Source of the DNA: Saprospiraceae bacterium
GTDB lineage: Bacteria > Bacteroidota > Bacteroidia > Chitinophagales > Saprospiraceae
Length of the DNA stretch: 64,000 nucleotides
Assembly (NCBI GenBank): GCA_020630955.1
Contig: JAHDIE010000013.1
Location: 1 to 64,000, forward strand
Direction: 5' to 3'
The notes under the pieces are model-generated. The model searched no databases, was not told where the DNA came from, and was given only the letters and a program-made list of their open reading frames with translations. Every line of letters starts with the position of its first letter. Position 1 is the first letter of the stretch. The position numbers and the translations under genes were made by a program. This document shows, piece by piece, positions 10,289 through 20,963 of the stretch.

Positions 10289-11967
10289 TGAATATAAGAG
10301 GAACATATTTTTTAATATTTCTAGCCATTTTATTTTCATCAAATATTTTGGTGGCTCAGTCTGCACATTATGGGCCATTTGCTAAGGCAACGCATTACAT
10401 TCAGTGTTTAGATATCCTTGATACCACTTCCGTAAATGTTCATACTGGTCTTAGAAATATTTATCGTAAAGATATAGTAGAATTTCTTCAAGGAGATCTT
10501 GATGATCTTAGAACAAGCTATTTGGTTCAAGACAATCCATTATTTGTAAAAAATTCAGCTTTAAATCAACCCACCAAGGGTTATTTAAAATCTTCAATTT
10601 TTAAAACACCAGCAAACCTAATCTCCATCAATAGAAAATCATTTGATCTCTATATCAATCCCATTTTAAATATATCCTTTGGAAATGAAAAACAGAGAGA
10701 TGGACTTCGTTTTACTAATTTAAGAGGGATCGAATTACATGGCTTAATTGATGAAAAGGTATATTTTTATTCTTCTATTTTAGAAAATCAAGGCAATTTT
10801 CACAATTACATTGAGGCAAAAATCCGCAAACACAAAACACTTCCAGGATATAGTTTTTTTAAACCTTTTAATAGTTCCATCATTGATCTCAATGGTCATG
10901 ATTATGCAAATGCAAAGGCATATCTTGGTGTGCCCATTAGTAAGCATATCAGCCTTGAATTAGGGCATGGAAATCACTTTATCGGGCATGGATACCATTC
11001 AGTACTTCTAGAGGATTATAGTAATAACTATTTCTACTTAAAACTTAACACAAGAATTTGGAAATTTCATTACCAAAATCTTTTTGCAGAACTTGCGCCG
11101 ATTAGCACACGAGCATTTAGCGGCGATGACCTACTGCCTAAAAAATATATGGCAACCCACTATCTAAGTTTTAAGCCACATAAAAATATTGAAATAGGTC
11201 TTTTTGAATCCATCATATTTTCTAGAGTTGATAATTTCGAATTTCAATATTTAAATCCTGTCATACTTTACCGAACCGTTGAATACTATCTTAATAGTCC
11301 TGACAATGTAATGATTGGCCTAAATGGAAAATGGAATCTTTTTAATAAAATTTCAGTTTATGGTCAATTTCTTGTAGACGATATCAAATTCAATGAGTTA
11401 AATTCTGGACTCGGATGGTGGGGAAATAAGTTCGCAGGCCAAGCAGGATTATTTTACCCAGATGCATTTGGTGTTGAAAACTTGGATCTAAGGATTGAAT
11501 ACAATGCTGTCAATCCATTTACCTACAGCCATAGGGATACTTTGGGAACATTTGATAACTATAGTATTGCAAATTATAGCAATTATAATCAGACTTTGGC
11601 TCATCCTTTGGGAGCGAATTTTCAAGAAGCATTAATTTTGATTAGGTATCAACCCATTAATAAGTTAGAATTATCAACTTTGATTTCTTATGCTCAACAA
11701 GGTAGAAGCGGTACCATAGTTAATGCTGGTGATGATATTTTATATCCAAATGGAACAAGAAGCGGGGACTACGGAATACATTTTCTTCAAGGTGACCTTA
11801 CTAACATTAGCAGTATAAGATTTCAAGGGAGTTATAGTTTTTATCACAACTATTATTTAGATTTTACCTTTTTAATGCGGTCGGAAGAAGGAATTATAAG
11901 CGTAGAAACCAATTATTGGGGCATTGGAATTAGAGCCAACTTTGATGGACATCGCCTCGATTATTAA
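10288..11967 (+). CDS. Outer-membrane protein, Wzi capsule-assembly / RemB-like
   Basis: Signal peptide (..ILVAQSAHYGPF), beta-barrel-like alternation, 'LELGHGNHFIGHGYHSVLLEDYSNNYFYLKLNTRIWKFHYQNLFAEL'; overlaps the lpxK stop by 1 nt (TAATG) and precedes a Wzz gene. Confidence 0.65.
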   Translation: MNIRGTYFLIFLAILFSSNILVAQSAHYGPFAKATHYIQCLDILDTTSVNVHTGLRNIYRKDIVEFLQGDLDDLRTSYLVQDNPLFVKNSALNQPTKGYLKSSIFKTPANLISINRKSFDLYINPILNISFGNEKQRDGLRFTNLRGIELHGLIDEKVYFYSSILENQGNFHNYIEAKIRKHKTLPGYSFFKPFNSSIIDLNGHDYANAKAYLGVPISKHISLELGHGNHFIGHGYHSVLLEDYSNNYFYLKLNTRIWKFHYQNLFAELAPISTRAFSGDDLLPKKYMATHYLSFKPHKNIEIGLFESIIFSRVDNFEFQYLNPVILYRTVEYYLNSPDNVMIGLNGKWNLFNKISVYGQFLVDDIKFNELNSGLGWWGNKFAGQAGLFYPDAFGVENLDLRIEYNAVNPFTYSHRDTLGTFDNYSIANYSNYNQTLAHPLGANFQEALILIRYQPINKLELSTLISYAQQGRSGTIVNAGDDILYPNGTRSGDYGIHFLQGDLTNISSIRFQGSYSFYHNYYLDFTFLMRSEEGIISVETNYWGIGIRANFDGHRLDY

Positions 11968-12022
11968 CTTTATTTCTCCACTATCAATAATATATTGATA
12001 TTTGTAACAGAATTATAAAAGC

Positions 12023-13123
12023 ATGTCCACAAAAGGTCAGGTAGAGCATAACGATGAAATAACATTAAAAGAAGCCATTTTGACTTCTCAGGATTACTTC
12101 CGGGAGATAATCAAAAGCATACCGATTATCTTATTAATCATGCTGCCTGTTTTATTATACCAGGTCTATAAAGCGATGAATGACGATTTGCTTTATGAAG
12201 CGCCTTTGAGTTTTATGCTCAATGACGATAGCTCGTCTGGTGGTGCGGGGCTTACAAGTATTTTAGGGTCAATTGGTCTACCCATTGGCGGTGGAGGCGA
12301 AGATAATTTGGATAAAATTCTTGAGCTTTCTAAGTCAAGAAAAATATCCTCGGCTACAATATTTACCAATTATAACATCCAAGGTAAGAATGATTTACTT
12401 TCCAATCACCTCATACAAATGCTTGAGGATAATGGAAAATGGAATGAAAGAAGTATTCTTGCTCCTGAACAAGAATACAATATTGATGGATTAAGATTTA
12501 AACATGATTCATTACCCGCATTTGATTTGATTGAAAACAATGGCTTAAAACATTTACACGAACACTTAATTGGTAATCCAAAAAAAGACATAAGGCCATT
12601 GATCACAACTAGTTATGACGAACAAACGGGAATCATGAGTATTGTTTCCAAAACCTTCAATCCCGAAATTTCTGTGGCATTAGCCAAAAATCTTTTTGAA
12701 GAATTAAGTAGCTATTATGTTGAAAAATCCATAGAGAAACAAGAACTAACATATCGATTAATCAAAGAAAAGACAGATTCTATCTACAATGAATTACAGG
12801 CCAAAAATTCTGCTTTAGCAAATTTTAAAGATAGTAGTATGGGTTTGTTTAAACGAGCAGATCAATTGACCGAAAAAAGATTGATGATAGACATACAAAA
12901 ACTTGGGGCCATGTATGGTGAAGCAACTAAAAATCTAGAAGTAGCTGACTTCGCTCTTAACAATAAAACACCATTTATTCAATTAATAGATGAGCCGGTA
13001 TTACCAATATTACCTCAAAAAGCTTCACTTTTAAAAGGAATCATCTTAGGTATTTTGCTTGGGTCCATCTTAGGTGTGATTTTTGTAATTACTAGGAAGA
13101 TGTTTAGGGACGCATTGGCATAG
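12023..13123 (+). CDS. Polysaccharide chain-length determinant (Wzz-like) membrane protein
   Basis: N-terminal TM (IIKSIPIILLIMLPVLLYQVY), central coiled coil, C-terminal 'PVLPILPQKASLLKGIILGILLGSILGVIFVITRK'. Confidence 0.85.
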   Translation: MSTKGQVEHNDEITLKEAILTSQDYFREIIKSIPIILLIMLPVLLYQVYKAMNDDLLYEAPLSFMLNDDSSSGGAGLTSILGSIGLPIGGGGEDNLDKILELSKSRKISSATIFTNYNIQGKNDLLSNHLIQMLEDNGKWNERSILAPEQEYNIDGLRFKHDSLPAFDLIENNGLKHLHEHLIGNPKKDIRPLITTSYDEQTGIMSIVSKTFNPEISVALAKNLFEELSSYYVEKSIEKQELTYRLIKEKTDSIYNELQAKNSALANFKDSSMGLFKRADQLTEKRLMIDIQKLGAMYGEATKNLEVADFALNNKTPFIQLIDEPVLPILPQKASLLKGIILGILLGSILGVIFVITRKMFRDALA

Positions 13124-13244
13124 CAAATTGGCCCCTTAATGAACAATAAATTATTCAAAATTTAGAGTCTTTGACCAAAAGATCCATCTATTTGTGTTTG
13201 TTGCAACAAATTTACCTAGAGTGAACATATTTATCGAAAGTTGA

Positions 13245-13252
13245 TATCTTTG
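13245..13252 (+). promoter_or_regulatory. Bacteroidota -7 element TATCTTTG upstream of cysC
   Basis: Matches TAnnTTTG, 26 nt before the TTG start at 13278; no clear -33 box found. Confidence 0.5.
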
Positions 13253-13277
13253 CAATCTTAATTAACGAAATATACCA

Positions 13278-13874
13278 TTGGAAAACATCCATCCAATTTT
13301 TGATAAAATTTTAAGTAGAAATGACAAAGAGTTATTTCTTAATCAAAAAGCTAAGGTTTTATGGTTTACTGGTCTATCTGGTTCCGGGAAAAGCACCATT
13401 GCCCAACATCTTGAAAAGAAATTATTTAGCGAAGGTTTCTTTATACAGCTTTTAGATGGTGATAATATCCGAACAGGAATCAATAATAATTTAGGTTTTT
13501 CACTTGAAGATCGAAATGAAAATATCCGTCGAATATCTGAAGTCGCAAAACTATTTTTAAATGCTGGTGTTATTTGCCTTAACAGTTTTGTAAGCCCAAC
13601 AATTGCAATTAGAAATTCAGCCAAAGAAATTATCGGTCATAAAGATTTCATTGAAATTTACGTTAATACACCATTGGAAATTTGTGAACAAAGAGACGTT
13701 AAAGGCTTATATAAAAAGGCAAGAGCTGGAGAAATCAAAGGATTCACAGGAATAGATTCACCTTATGAAGCACCTGAAAATCCAAATATTGAAGTCAAAA
13801 CAGAAAATCAAACCATTGAAGAATCAGTTGATCAAATTTACCAAGCTATAATCGGTCAACTTCAAAAACAATAA
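13278..13874 (+). CDS. cysC: Adenylyl-sulfate kinase
   Basis: 'KAKVLWFTGLSGSGKSTIAQHLEKKL', 'LDGDNIRTGINNNLGFSLEDRNENIRRISEVAKLF'; TTG start. Confidence 0.95.
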   Translation: MENIHPIFDKILSRNDKELFLNQKAKVLWFTGLSGSGKSTIAQHLEKKLFSEGFFIQLLDGDNIRTGINNNLGFSLEDRNENIRRISEVAKLFLNAGVICLNSFVSPTIAIRNSAKEIIGHKDFIEIYVNTPLEICEQRDVKGLYKKARAGEIKGFTGIDSPYEAPENPNIEVKTENQTIEESVDQIYQAIIGQLQKQ

Positions 13875-13883
13875 TAAATAAGA

Positions 13884-14786
13884 ATGGATTATCACATTAA
13901 CCATCTAAAGGAATTAGAAGCAGAATCAATCTTTATCATGAGAGAGGTAGCTTCTCAATTTGAAAAACCAGTATTAATGTTTTCAGGAGGTAAGGACTCA
14001 ATCCTTATGGTTCATCTTGCGCATAAGGCTTTTTTCCCTGCAAGAATACCATTTCCCCTATTACATGTAGATACCGGCCATAATTTTCCAGAAACTATTC
14101 GTTTTCGTGATGAACTTGTTGACCGTTTAGGAGCTAAACTAATTGTTGGATCTGTGCAAGAACAAATAGACAAGGGTCTAGTTACTGAAGAAAAAGGAAT
14201 CAATGCGAGTAGAAATGGTCTGCAAACGGCCGCGCTCCTTGAAGCTTTAGAAGTAGGAAAATATGATGCCGCATTAGGAGGTGCAAGAAGGGATGAAGAA
14301 AAAGCAAGAGCGAAAGAAAGATTTTTCTCACATAGAGATGAGTTTGGTCAGTGGGATCCAAAAAATCAAAGACCTGAACTGTGGAATTTATTTAATGGCA
14401 AACACCATATGGGTGAGCACTTTAGAGTTTTCCCTATAAGCAACTGGACTGAATTAGATGTTTGGCAATATTTAGCAATGGAAAAAGTACCTCTTCCATC
14501 TTTGTACTTTGCCCATACTAGACCTGTTTTTGAAAGAGATGGTGTCCTGCTTGCAGACTCAGATTTTATTATGAAGAAAGATTCAGAAAGTGTATTCGAT
14601 GAGATGGTAAGATGCAGAACAATTGGAGATATGACTTGTACAGGTGTCGCGAAATCCACTGCAAAAAATGTTGAAGAAATCATTCAGGAAATTGCTACAA
14701 CCAGAATTACTGAAAGAGGTGGAAGAACAGATGATAAACGTTCTGAAACAAGTATGGAGGACAGAAAAAAACAAGGATACTTCTAA
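13884..14786 (+). CDS. cysD: Sulfate adenylyltransferase subunit 2
   Basis: PP-loop 'VLMFSGGKDSILMVHLA', 'LLHVDTGHNFPETIRFRD', 'GGARRDEEKARAKERFFS', C-terminal 'TERGGRTDDKRSETSMEDRKKQGYF'. Confidence 0.97.
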   Translation: MDYHINHLKELEAESIFIMREVASQFEKPVLMFSGGKDSILMVHLAHKAFFPARIPFPLLHVDTGHNFPETIRFRDELVDRLGAKLIVGSVQEQIDKGLVTEEKGINASRNGLQTAALLEALEVGKYDAALGGARRDEEKARAKERFFSHRDEFGQWDPKNQRPELWNLFNGKHHMGEHFRVFPISNWTELDVWQYLAMEKVPLPSLYFAHTRPVFERDGVLLADSDFIMKKDSESVFDEMVRCRTIGDMTCTGVAKSTAKNVEEIIQEIATTRITERGGRTDDKRSETSMEDRKKQGYF

Positions 14787-14804
14787 ACAGATTAAAAAGA
14801 TACA

Positions 14805-16070
14805 ATGTCAAATAATTATAAAAATAGCGAACTACTTAGATTTACAACCGCAGGTTCTGTAGATGATGGAAAATCAACCTTAATTGGTAGACTTCTTTAT
14901 GATAGTAAATCTATCTATCAAGATCAATATGATGCAGTTGTCACTGCAAGTGAAAGAAGAGGAGAAGAAGAAGTAAACCTCGCTCTATTGACTGATGGTT
15001 TAAAATCGGAAAGAGAACAAGGAATTACCATAGATGTTGCATACAGATACTTTTCTACCCCAAAGAGAAAATTTATCATTGCTGATACACCAGGTCATAC
15101 TCAATACACACGAAATATGGTTACTGGGGCTTCAACAGCAAATGTTGCTTTAATTCTAATTGATGCAAGAAATGGAATTGTTGAGCAAACAAGAAGACAT
15201 GCAATCATTTCTTCCTTACTGCAAATCCCTCATCTGGTTGTTTGTGTTAACAAAATGGATTTAGTAGACTACAGTGAAGAGCGTTTTAATGAGATTCAAG
15301 ATAGTTTTGAAAAGTTTGCCGCTAAATTAGATGTAAACGATGTTCACTTTATTCCAATTTCTGCTCTTAGAGGAGATAATGTAGTCAACAGATCTGAAAA
15401 TACTGCTTGGTACGATGGACCTACTCTTATGTACTATCTTGAAAACGTACACATTGCAAGTGATCATAATTTTATTGATGTCAGATTCCCAGTACAGTTT
15501 GTAATTAGGCCTTATAACGATGAATATCATGATTATCGTGGTTATGCAGGAAGAATGGCAGGTGGTACCATCAAAAAAGGAGATGAAGTAATGCTTTTAC
15601 CATCTGGATTTAATAGCAAGGTTGACAAAATTATGGGGCCCGATGGTGAACAAAATGAGGCATTCCCACCTCAATCAGTTACTATTTTGTTAGAAGATGA
15701 TTTTGATCTTAGCAGAGGTGATATGATTGTCCGTACTAACAATCAACCCGAAATTACACAAGACATAGAACTGATGATATGTTGGTTTGACAATAACAAA
15801 CCTATTCAACCAAGAGGTAAGTATACAATAATGCATACTAGTAAGACCGCTAGATGTGTGGTAAAGGAAGTCAGATATAAACTTGACATCAATACACTTC
15901 ATAGAAATGAAGAAGAAAATACAATTAATATGAATGACATTGGAAGAGTTGTTATTAGAACAACGAGTCCGTTATTTACTGATGCCTACAGAAAAAATAG
16001 AATTACGGGAAGTGTAATCCTAATTGATGAAGGAACCAACAATACAGTAGGTGCAGGGATGATTCTTTAA
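14805..16070 (+). CDS. cysN: Sulfate adenylyltransferase subunit 1 (GTPase)
   Basis: 'LLRFTTAGSVDDGKSTLIGRLLYDSKSIYQDQ', 'IIADTPGHTQYTRNMVTGAS', 'VNKMDLVDY'. Confidence 0.97.
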   Translation: MSNNYKNSELLRFTTAGSVDDGKSTLIGRLLYDSKSIYQDQYDAVVTASERRGEEEVNLALLTDGLKSEREQGITIDVAYRYFSTPKRKFIIADTPGHTQYTRNMVTGASTANVALILIDARNGIVEQTRRHAIISSLLQIPHLVVCVNKMDLVDYSEERFNEIQDSFEKFAAKLDVNDVHFIPISALRGDNVVNRSENTAWYDGPTLMYYLENVHIASDHNFIDVRFPVQFVIRPYNDEYHDYRGYAGRMAGGTIKKGDEVMLLPSGFNSKVDKIMGPDGEQNEAFPPQSVTILLEDDFDLSRGDMIVRTNNQPEITQDIELMICWFDNNKPIQPRGKYTIMHTSKTARCVVKEVRYKLDINTLHRNEEENTINMNDIGRVVIRTTSPLFTDAYRKNRITGSVILIDEGTNNTVGAGMIL

Positions 16071-17062
16071 TTATAATATACACTGACCATTTTTTCAACA
16101 CGTTCTTTAAACTGTTTGAAGTCAGTCTCCATCTTTAGGAAAAATAATTCCCGGTATTGATAACCGTCAGAACTAATTAATACAGATCTCTTCTTTATCT
16201 TATTTATCCATTTGGTTGAGTAATTGAAAAAATGGCTATTTGAGGTAGTCAAAAATTGTGGTATATCATAGCCTATGAATCCAACTTTCACATCTTCCGA
16301 ATTGTATAATAATATATTTAAGTAATTCCCAAATTCATTCAAATAGATCTTTAAATCTCCTTCTTCCTTGCCCTCTCTTGAACCAGTAAATGCCACCTGC
16401 CTTAACTGTTCTATCAATGCATCCACATCCTTAATCAAGTTTTCAATATACTTTGTGTCTTCAAAAGCACGGATAGAAATCGAAAATACAATTTGTTGAT
16501 AAAGATTAGACAACATATTTGAATTCCAAATTTCAGTAATTGGTGAATTCGAATAATACTTGGTAATATCATTTCTGAAATTTTCTAATTTAAAATTGAT
16601 TTCTTTATTCTCAACAATTTTTAATCTTGTATCATCCCAATGAAGATGGTTCCAGATAGCCAATAGAAAATTAAAAATGTAGTGGTGAGAAAAGTAATAA
16701 AATATTGGTAATTCGTTGGCTAGATAGATCATATGACTTTCCTGGTCTCGCATCAAAGTGGCCATATACAATGAAAAACGATCCATAAAATCAACACTTG
16801 TCGTTCCTTCATCTTTCCAAAACGGATGAAACATTGAAATATATCTATCAGCCTGAAATACATTATCAAGCGATATATTAAAATGTTTAGATAGTTGTAC
16901 CATCTCTGCAGATGTAAGAGCAGTATCACCATTCATTCTTTTGTAAGTAGCACCTTTCCTAAGATTTAATGTATCCATTGTTTCATGTAAGACCATCTCC
17001 GGAGAGAATTTATTGGTCAAATACTTAAAAAATTGCTCCTGGTACTCTTTCTGTAAATTCAT
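16067..17062 (-). CDS. Helix-turn-helix (XRE-like N-terminus) protein of unknown function
   Basis: 'TLNLRKGATYKRMNGDTALTSAEMVQLSKHFNISLDNVF' resembles an HTH; long uncharacterised C-terminal region. Confidence 0.6.
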   Translation of the reverse strand: MNLQKEYQEQFFKYLTNKFSPEMVLHETMDTLNLRKGATYKRMNGDTALTSAEMVQLSKHFNISLDNVFQADRYISMFHPFWKDEGTTSVDFMDRFSLYMATLMRDQESHMIYLANELPIFYYFSHHYIFNFLLAIWNHLHWDDTRLKIVENKEINFKLENFRNDITKYYSNSPITEIWNSNMLSNLYQQIVFSISIRAFEDTKYIENLIKDVDALIEQLRQVAFTGSREGKEEGDLKIYLNEFGNYLNILLYNSEDVKVGFIGYDIPQFLTTSNSHFFNYSTKWINKIKKRSVLISSDGYQYRELFFLKMETDFKQFKERVEKMVSVYYN

Positions 17063-17221
17063 ACTATGAAAATATAAAGGATTCTATCTTAAAGAAATTA
17101 ATTAACTGCTGACGCCTTACTAATCTACGATTTATAAACAAATTTAACTATACCTAAGCAAGTTTTTATAACGTTATCTAAACAGATAAATAATCAAGAA
17201 TAAAATCTACTTGATATAAAC

Positions 17222-17229
17222 TAACTTTG
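17222..17229 (+). promoter_or_regulatory. Bacteroidota -7 element TAACTTTG upstream of galE
   Basis: TAnnTTTG match 15 nt before the ATG at 17244. Confidence 0.5.
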
Positions 17230-17243
17230 CACAAAGCAATAAA

Positions 17244-18236
17244 ATGAAAATACTAATTACTGGCGGTTGTGGATACATTGGCAGTCATACTATTGCGGAT
17301 TTAGTCAGTAAAAATTACGAAGTGATTTCGGTTGATAATTTCTTAAACAGTAGTCTTGAAGTTTTAAATCATTTGAAGGTACTAACAGGAAAAGACATTA
17401 TTAATTACAATATCGACCTTACAGATTTAGAAGCCACTAAATCATTATTCCATGAGCATCCAGATATTGATGGGATCATTCACTTTGCTGCATTGAAGTC
17501 TGTTCGCGAATCTACAGACCATCCTCTTCTTTACTTTCAAAACAATTTAAATTCTTTAACCAATATTCTTCACTGCCAAAGACAATGGAATATTCCACAT
17601 TTTATATTTTCAAGCTCCTGTTCCGTTTATGGAAATCCAGATAAATTACCAGTTATTGAAGAAACTCCATTCAAACCAGCAGAATCACCTTACGCTAGGA
17701 CTAAACAATTTGGAGAACAAATTATCGAAGACTTTGCAAGCAAGCATCCTGATTTAAACTTTGTCCTTTTAAGGTATTTTAATCCAGCTGGAATACATCA
17801 TACTGGTATTTTAAAAGAAAAAGCAAAAAGAGAAGTAGAAACATTGGTACCTATTATTCAAGAAGTCTATTGTGGCAAAAGAAAAGAATTAACCATCCAT
17901 GGAGGAAATTATCCAACTAGAGATGGTACCTGTGTTCGAGATTATATTCATATTGAAGATCTTGCAAATGCTCACACCTTATCTTTTGAATTTCTGAACA
18001 ATAAAAAAGAAAATGGGACTTTTGAAGTTTATAATATAGGAACAGGTACGGGTATTACCGTATTAGAAATGGTTAAGGCTATGGAGAAAGTATCTTCGAA
18101 AAAACTTAATTATTCTATTGGAGAAAATAGAGCAGGTGATGTTATAGAGGTATATGCTGATTTTTCCAAAGCAAAAAAGGACCTAGGTTGGGAACCAAAA
18201 AAAGGGATTGAGGACATTTTTAAAAGCATATTATAA
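17244..18236 (+). CDS. galE: UDP-glucose 4-epimerase
   Basis: 'MKILITGGCGYIGSHTIADLVSKNYEVISVDNF', 'FSSSCSVYGNP', YxxxK-type 'SPYARTKQFGEQII', 'LRYFNPAGIH'. Confidence 0.93.
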   Translation: MKILITGGCGYIGSHTIADLVSKNYEVISVDNFLNSSLEVLNHLKVLTGKDIINYNIDLTDLEATKSLFHEHPDIDGIIHFAALKSVRESTDHPLLYFQNNLNSLTNILHCQRQWNIPHFIFSSSCSVYGNPDKLPVIEETPFKPAESPYARTKQFGEQIIEDFASKHPDLNFVLLRYFNPAGIHHTGILKEKAKREVETLVPIIQEVYCGKRKELTIHGGNYPTRDGTCVRDYIHIEDLANAHTLSFEFLNNKKENGTFEVYNIGTGTGITVLEMVKAMEKVSSKKLNYSIGENRAGDVIEVYADFSKAKKDLGWEPKKGIEDIFKSIL

Positions 18237-18250
18237 CCATCGGCTCTTAG

Positions 18251-19552
18251 ATGACTTTCAAAAATATACTTAATAAGCTTGATGGAGACTCAATAGATTT
18301 AATAAAAGGTAGTGGAATTACTTTTTTTATTAGGGTTATTGGAATATTGCTTTTGTATGTATTCACCTTGATAATTACCAATCAATTTGGTGCAGAAATT
18401 TTTGGAGAATTTTCATTCTTTATACTTAGCCTTAAAATCCTGTCTTTATTAGCTATGGCTGGAATTGACACCTATCTTTTAAGGTATATTTCTAATGATC
18501 CAACGCAAAAAAAAATTAGCAACTTTGTTGGTAAAGGTAGTCTTGCCGTATTGCTAAATTCATTGATAATTATTGGAATAGTATTTTTCATCACTTCATT
18601 TTCTTATGAAACCTTTTTCTCTAATTATTACTATATCTGCCTAATTCTTTTAGGCATTATACCTTTTACCATACTTAAAATGAATGCCCAATCCTATAGA
18701 GCCATCAAGAATACAAGTATGTTCTCAATACTTGAATATACTGGCATTCCGTTAGTATCCATTATTACTTTTTATATACTAATACACTTTCAAGGAGTAA
18801 ATGATTTTACACCCACAACAGCTTATTTTATTGCTATTGTATTTATGTTTATCGCATCAATATTCCAGTGGCAATTAAAGTATAGGTCAGATATTTTAGG
18901 CAAATTAAAAAGCCACATCAAAAGTATTCCATCGACGAATAGATTCGCCCTTCCTTTTTTAATCGCAAGTTCTTCTATCTTTATTGGACAATGGATTGTT
19001 GCCTTAATTCTAAAGTATTTTGCAGGTAATGAAGGACTTGGAAATTTCGAAGCTGCATTAAGAATCGGATATTTACTCATGATGCCTTTGGTTGCAGGAA
19101 CCACCATAGCTGCTCCAATTATTTCGCGAAAATATGGTGCAGGTGAATTGGAAGATTTAAAGAGAATTTTGAAACAGACAACAAATACAATCTTTCTAAT
19201 TACATTTCCTATTCTTTTGATCATTTACATTTATAGTGACCAACTGATGAGTTTTTATGGAAATGACTTTACACAATCTGGGGAGGTTCTTAGAATACTT
19301 TTGGTTGGTTTATTTTTCAACGCTTTAACTGGACCAATTTCGGTAATGCTTCAAATGAGTGAAAAGCAAGTTCTAGTTCAAAATGTTTTCTTTGTTACCA
19401 CTTTTCTTAATGTTATTTTATCCTTTATATTGATAGATAAATATGGAATTATTGGCGCTGCATGGAGTAATGTACTTTACCAAATATTAATCAATGGAAT
19501 ATTACTCATCTACCTAAAGCGAAAATTCGGATATTTAAGCTTTGGCAAATAG
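18251..19552 (+). CDS. Polysaccharide/lipid-oligosaccharide flippase (Wzx/MATE-like)
   Basis: Polytopic membrane protein, 'TNQFGAEIFGEFSFFILSLKILSLLAMAGIDTYLLRYIS' typical of the Wzx family. Confidence 0.85.
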   Translation: MTFKNILNKLDGDSIDLIKGSGITFFIRVIGILLLYVFTLIITNQFGAEIFGEFSFFILSLKILSLLAMAGIDTYLLRYISNDPTQKKISNFVGKGSLAVLLNSLIIIGIVFFITSFSYETFFSNYYYICLILLGIIPFTILKMNAQSYRAIKNTSMFSILEYTGIPLVSIITFYILIHFQGVNDFTPTTAYFIAIVFMFIASIFQWQLKYRSDILGKLKSHIKSIPSTNRFALPFLIASSSIFIGQWIVALILKYFAGNEGLGNFEAALRIGYLLMMPLVAGTTIAAPIISRKYGAGELEDLKRILKQTTNTIFLITFPILLIIYIYSDQLMSFYGNDFTQSGEVLRILLVGLFFNALTGPISVMLQMSEKQVLVQNVFFVTTFLNVILSFILIDKYGIIGAAWSNVLYQILINGILLIYLKRKFGYLSFGK

Positions 19553-20963
19553 TTACATGGACAAAGTCTTAAATCCATATAGAATTATACAATTGCTTCT
19601 TTTTGCAATTACCTGGTTTGGCCTCCATATCAACCAATACAGTTATGATGCCTCAATATTGTATGTTTTTATAAGCATCATCGCAAATTTAGTATTGGTG
19701 TGGTGGAACAGTGGACTGATTTCAACAAAACTTATTCTTTCTTTTCTAATTTATTCTATAGCCTTAGTCCCAGGTATTGCCTATTTTCTACTCGATTTCA
19801 AACTGTACAGTTACGTAAATTTTGATCACCAGCTCAATGATGAAGTCTCTGTTAAGACCTATTGGCTTTACTATCTATCTAGCAACATATATACTTTTGT
19901 CGTCCTATCAAAGGATACAAAGTTTCCTGATCTAACTAAAACAATTCGCAACGAAACCAGGCTACCATTTTATTTCCTTTGTTTTTTGGTTTTAATTTTC
20001 GCGTATATCGGAAACCAAGGAAAAACTATTCTGAGCGTATCGTATGTTGAAATTATTGAAGAAAGATCGTCATTGGCAACATTAGCAGCTATCGCATCCA
20101 CCGTTTTTTGGGCAGATGCTTATGGCAAAATGCGAGTCTATGTAGTTCAAAATAACACCTTTAAAATTAAAGTATTTTGGTTGGTTACGATCATAATGGC
20201 GACTTGGTTGTTACTCCATGCGAGAAGAACTGAAGCTATCGGGATGATATCTATCATGCTTATTCATCAAAAGATACTTACTGGCAAGACTCCATATAAA
20301 TATATTCTGATTGCTATCTTTTTAGGCTTTTTATTATATATTATTGGTTATCTGCGAGTAGCTGCACTTTCTGAAATTGATATAGCAAAAACAGTTGACG
20401 ATTCATTAGCACTTTCGTTTGAAAGTGGTAGTTCAAATACTGAATTTGCCAATATGCCTTCAGGTTTGGGAAATATAACTGCTACAATGCAGACAACAGT
20501 ATACCACTTTGATTATATGTCTACGCCTTTACTTGGAGGAAGTACAATTTTTACTTATCCATTAAAACTTCTTCCAAGTTTATTGGTTTCAGGTTTTGGT
20601 CTCGCTGACACTGATGCCTATTATTACCACAATATAGTTCTAGAAGAATATTATTATAATGGTGGCTGTTATCTCTATGCACCAGCTTATGGTAATTTTG
20701 GAACAATAGGAGTCATTATAGCTTCATTTTTAATGGGCATCATGGTAAATTGGACGCAGAAAGCAATGAGGTCTGCTGACTACATAAAAATTGTTTCTGC
20801 AACAATCATCATATTTAGTTTTATCAAAATCTGTTGGTATAATTTTATCCCCCTTCCAAAGGCAATATTGTATAACTTAATTGTATTGTTTTATGTTGGT
20901 CTTGTTTTCAGAAAAAAGAAACAAACACTTGTAAATCCACAAGTAAAATTCAATATCAATTGA
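19542..20963 (+). CDS. Polytopic membrane protein, O-antigen polymerase (Wzy)-like
   Basis: ~10 hydrophobic segments; overlaps the flippase ORF; long loop before the C-terminal TMs. Confidence 0.65.
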   Translation: MANSYMDKVLNPYRIIQLLLFAITWFGLHINQYSYDASILYVFISIIANLVLVWWNSGLISTKLILSFLIYSIALVPGIAYFLLDFKLYSYVNFDHQLNDEVSVKTYWLYYLSSNIYTFVVLSKDTKFPDLTKTIRNETRLPFYFLCFLVLIFAYIGNQGKTILSVSYVEIIEERSSLATLAAIASTVFWADAYGKMRVYVVQNNTFKIKVFWLVTIIMATWLLLHARRTEAIGMISIMLIHQKILTGKTPYKYILIAIFLGFLLYIIGYLRVAALSEIDIAKTVDDSLALSFESGSSNTEFANMPSGLGNITATMQTTVYHFDYMSTPLLGGSTIFTYPLKLLPSLLVSGFGLADTDAYYYHNIVLEEYYYNGGCYLYAPAYGNFGTIGVIIASFLMGIMVNWTQKAMRSADYIKIVSATIIIFSFIKICWYNFIPLPKAILYNLIVLFYVGLVFRKKKQTLVNPQVKFNIN

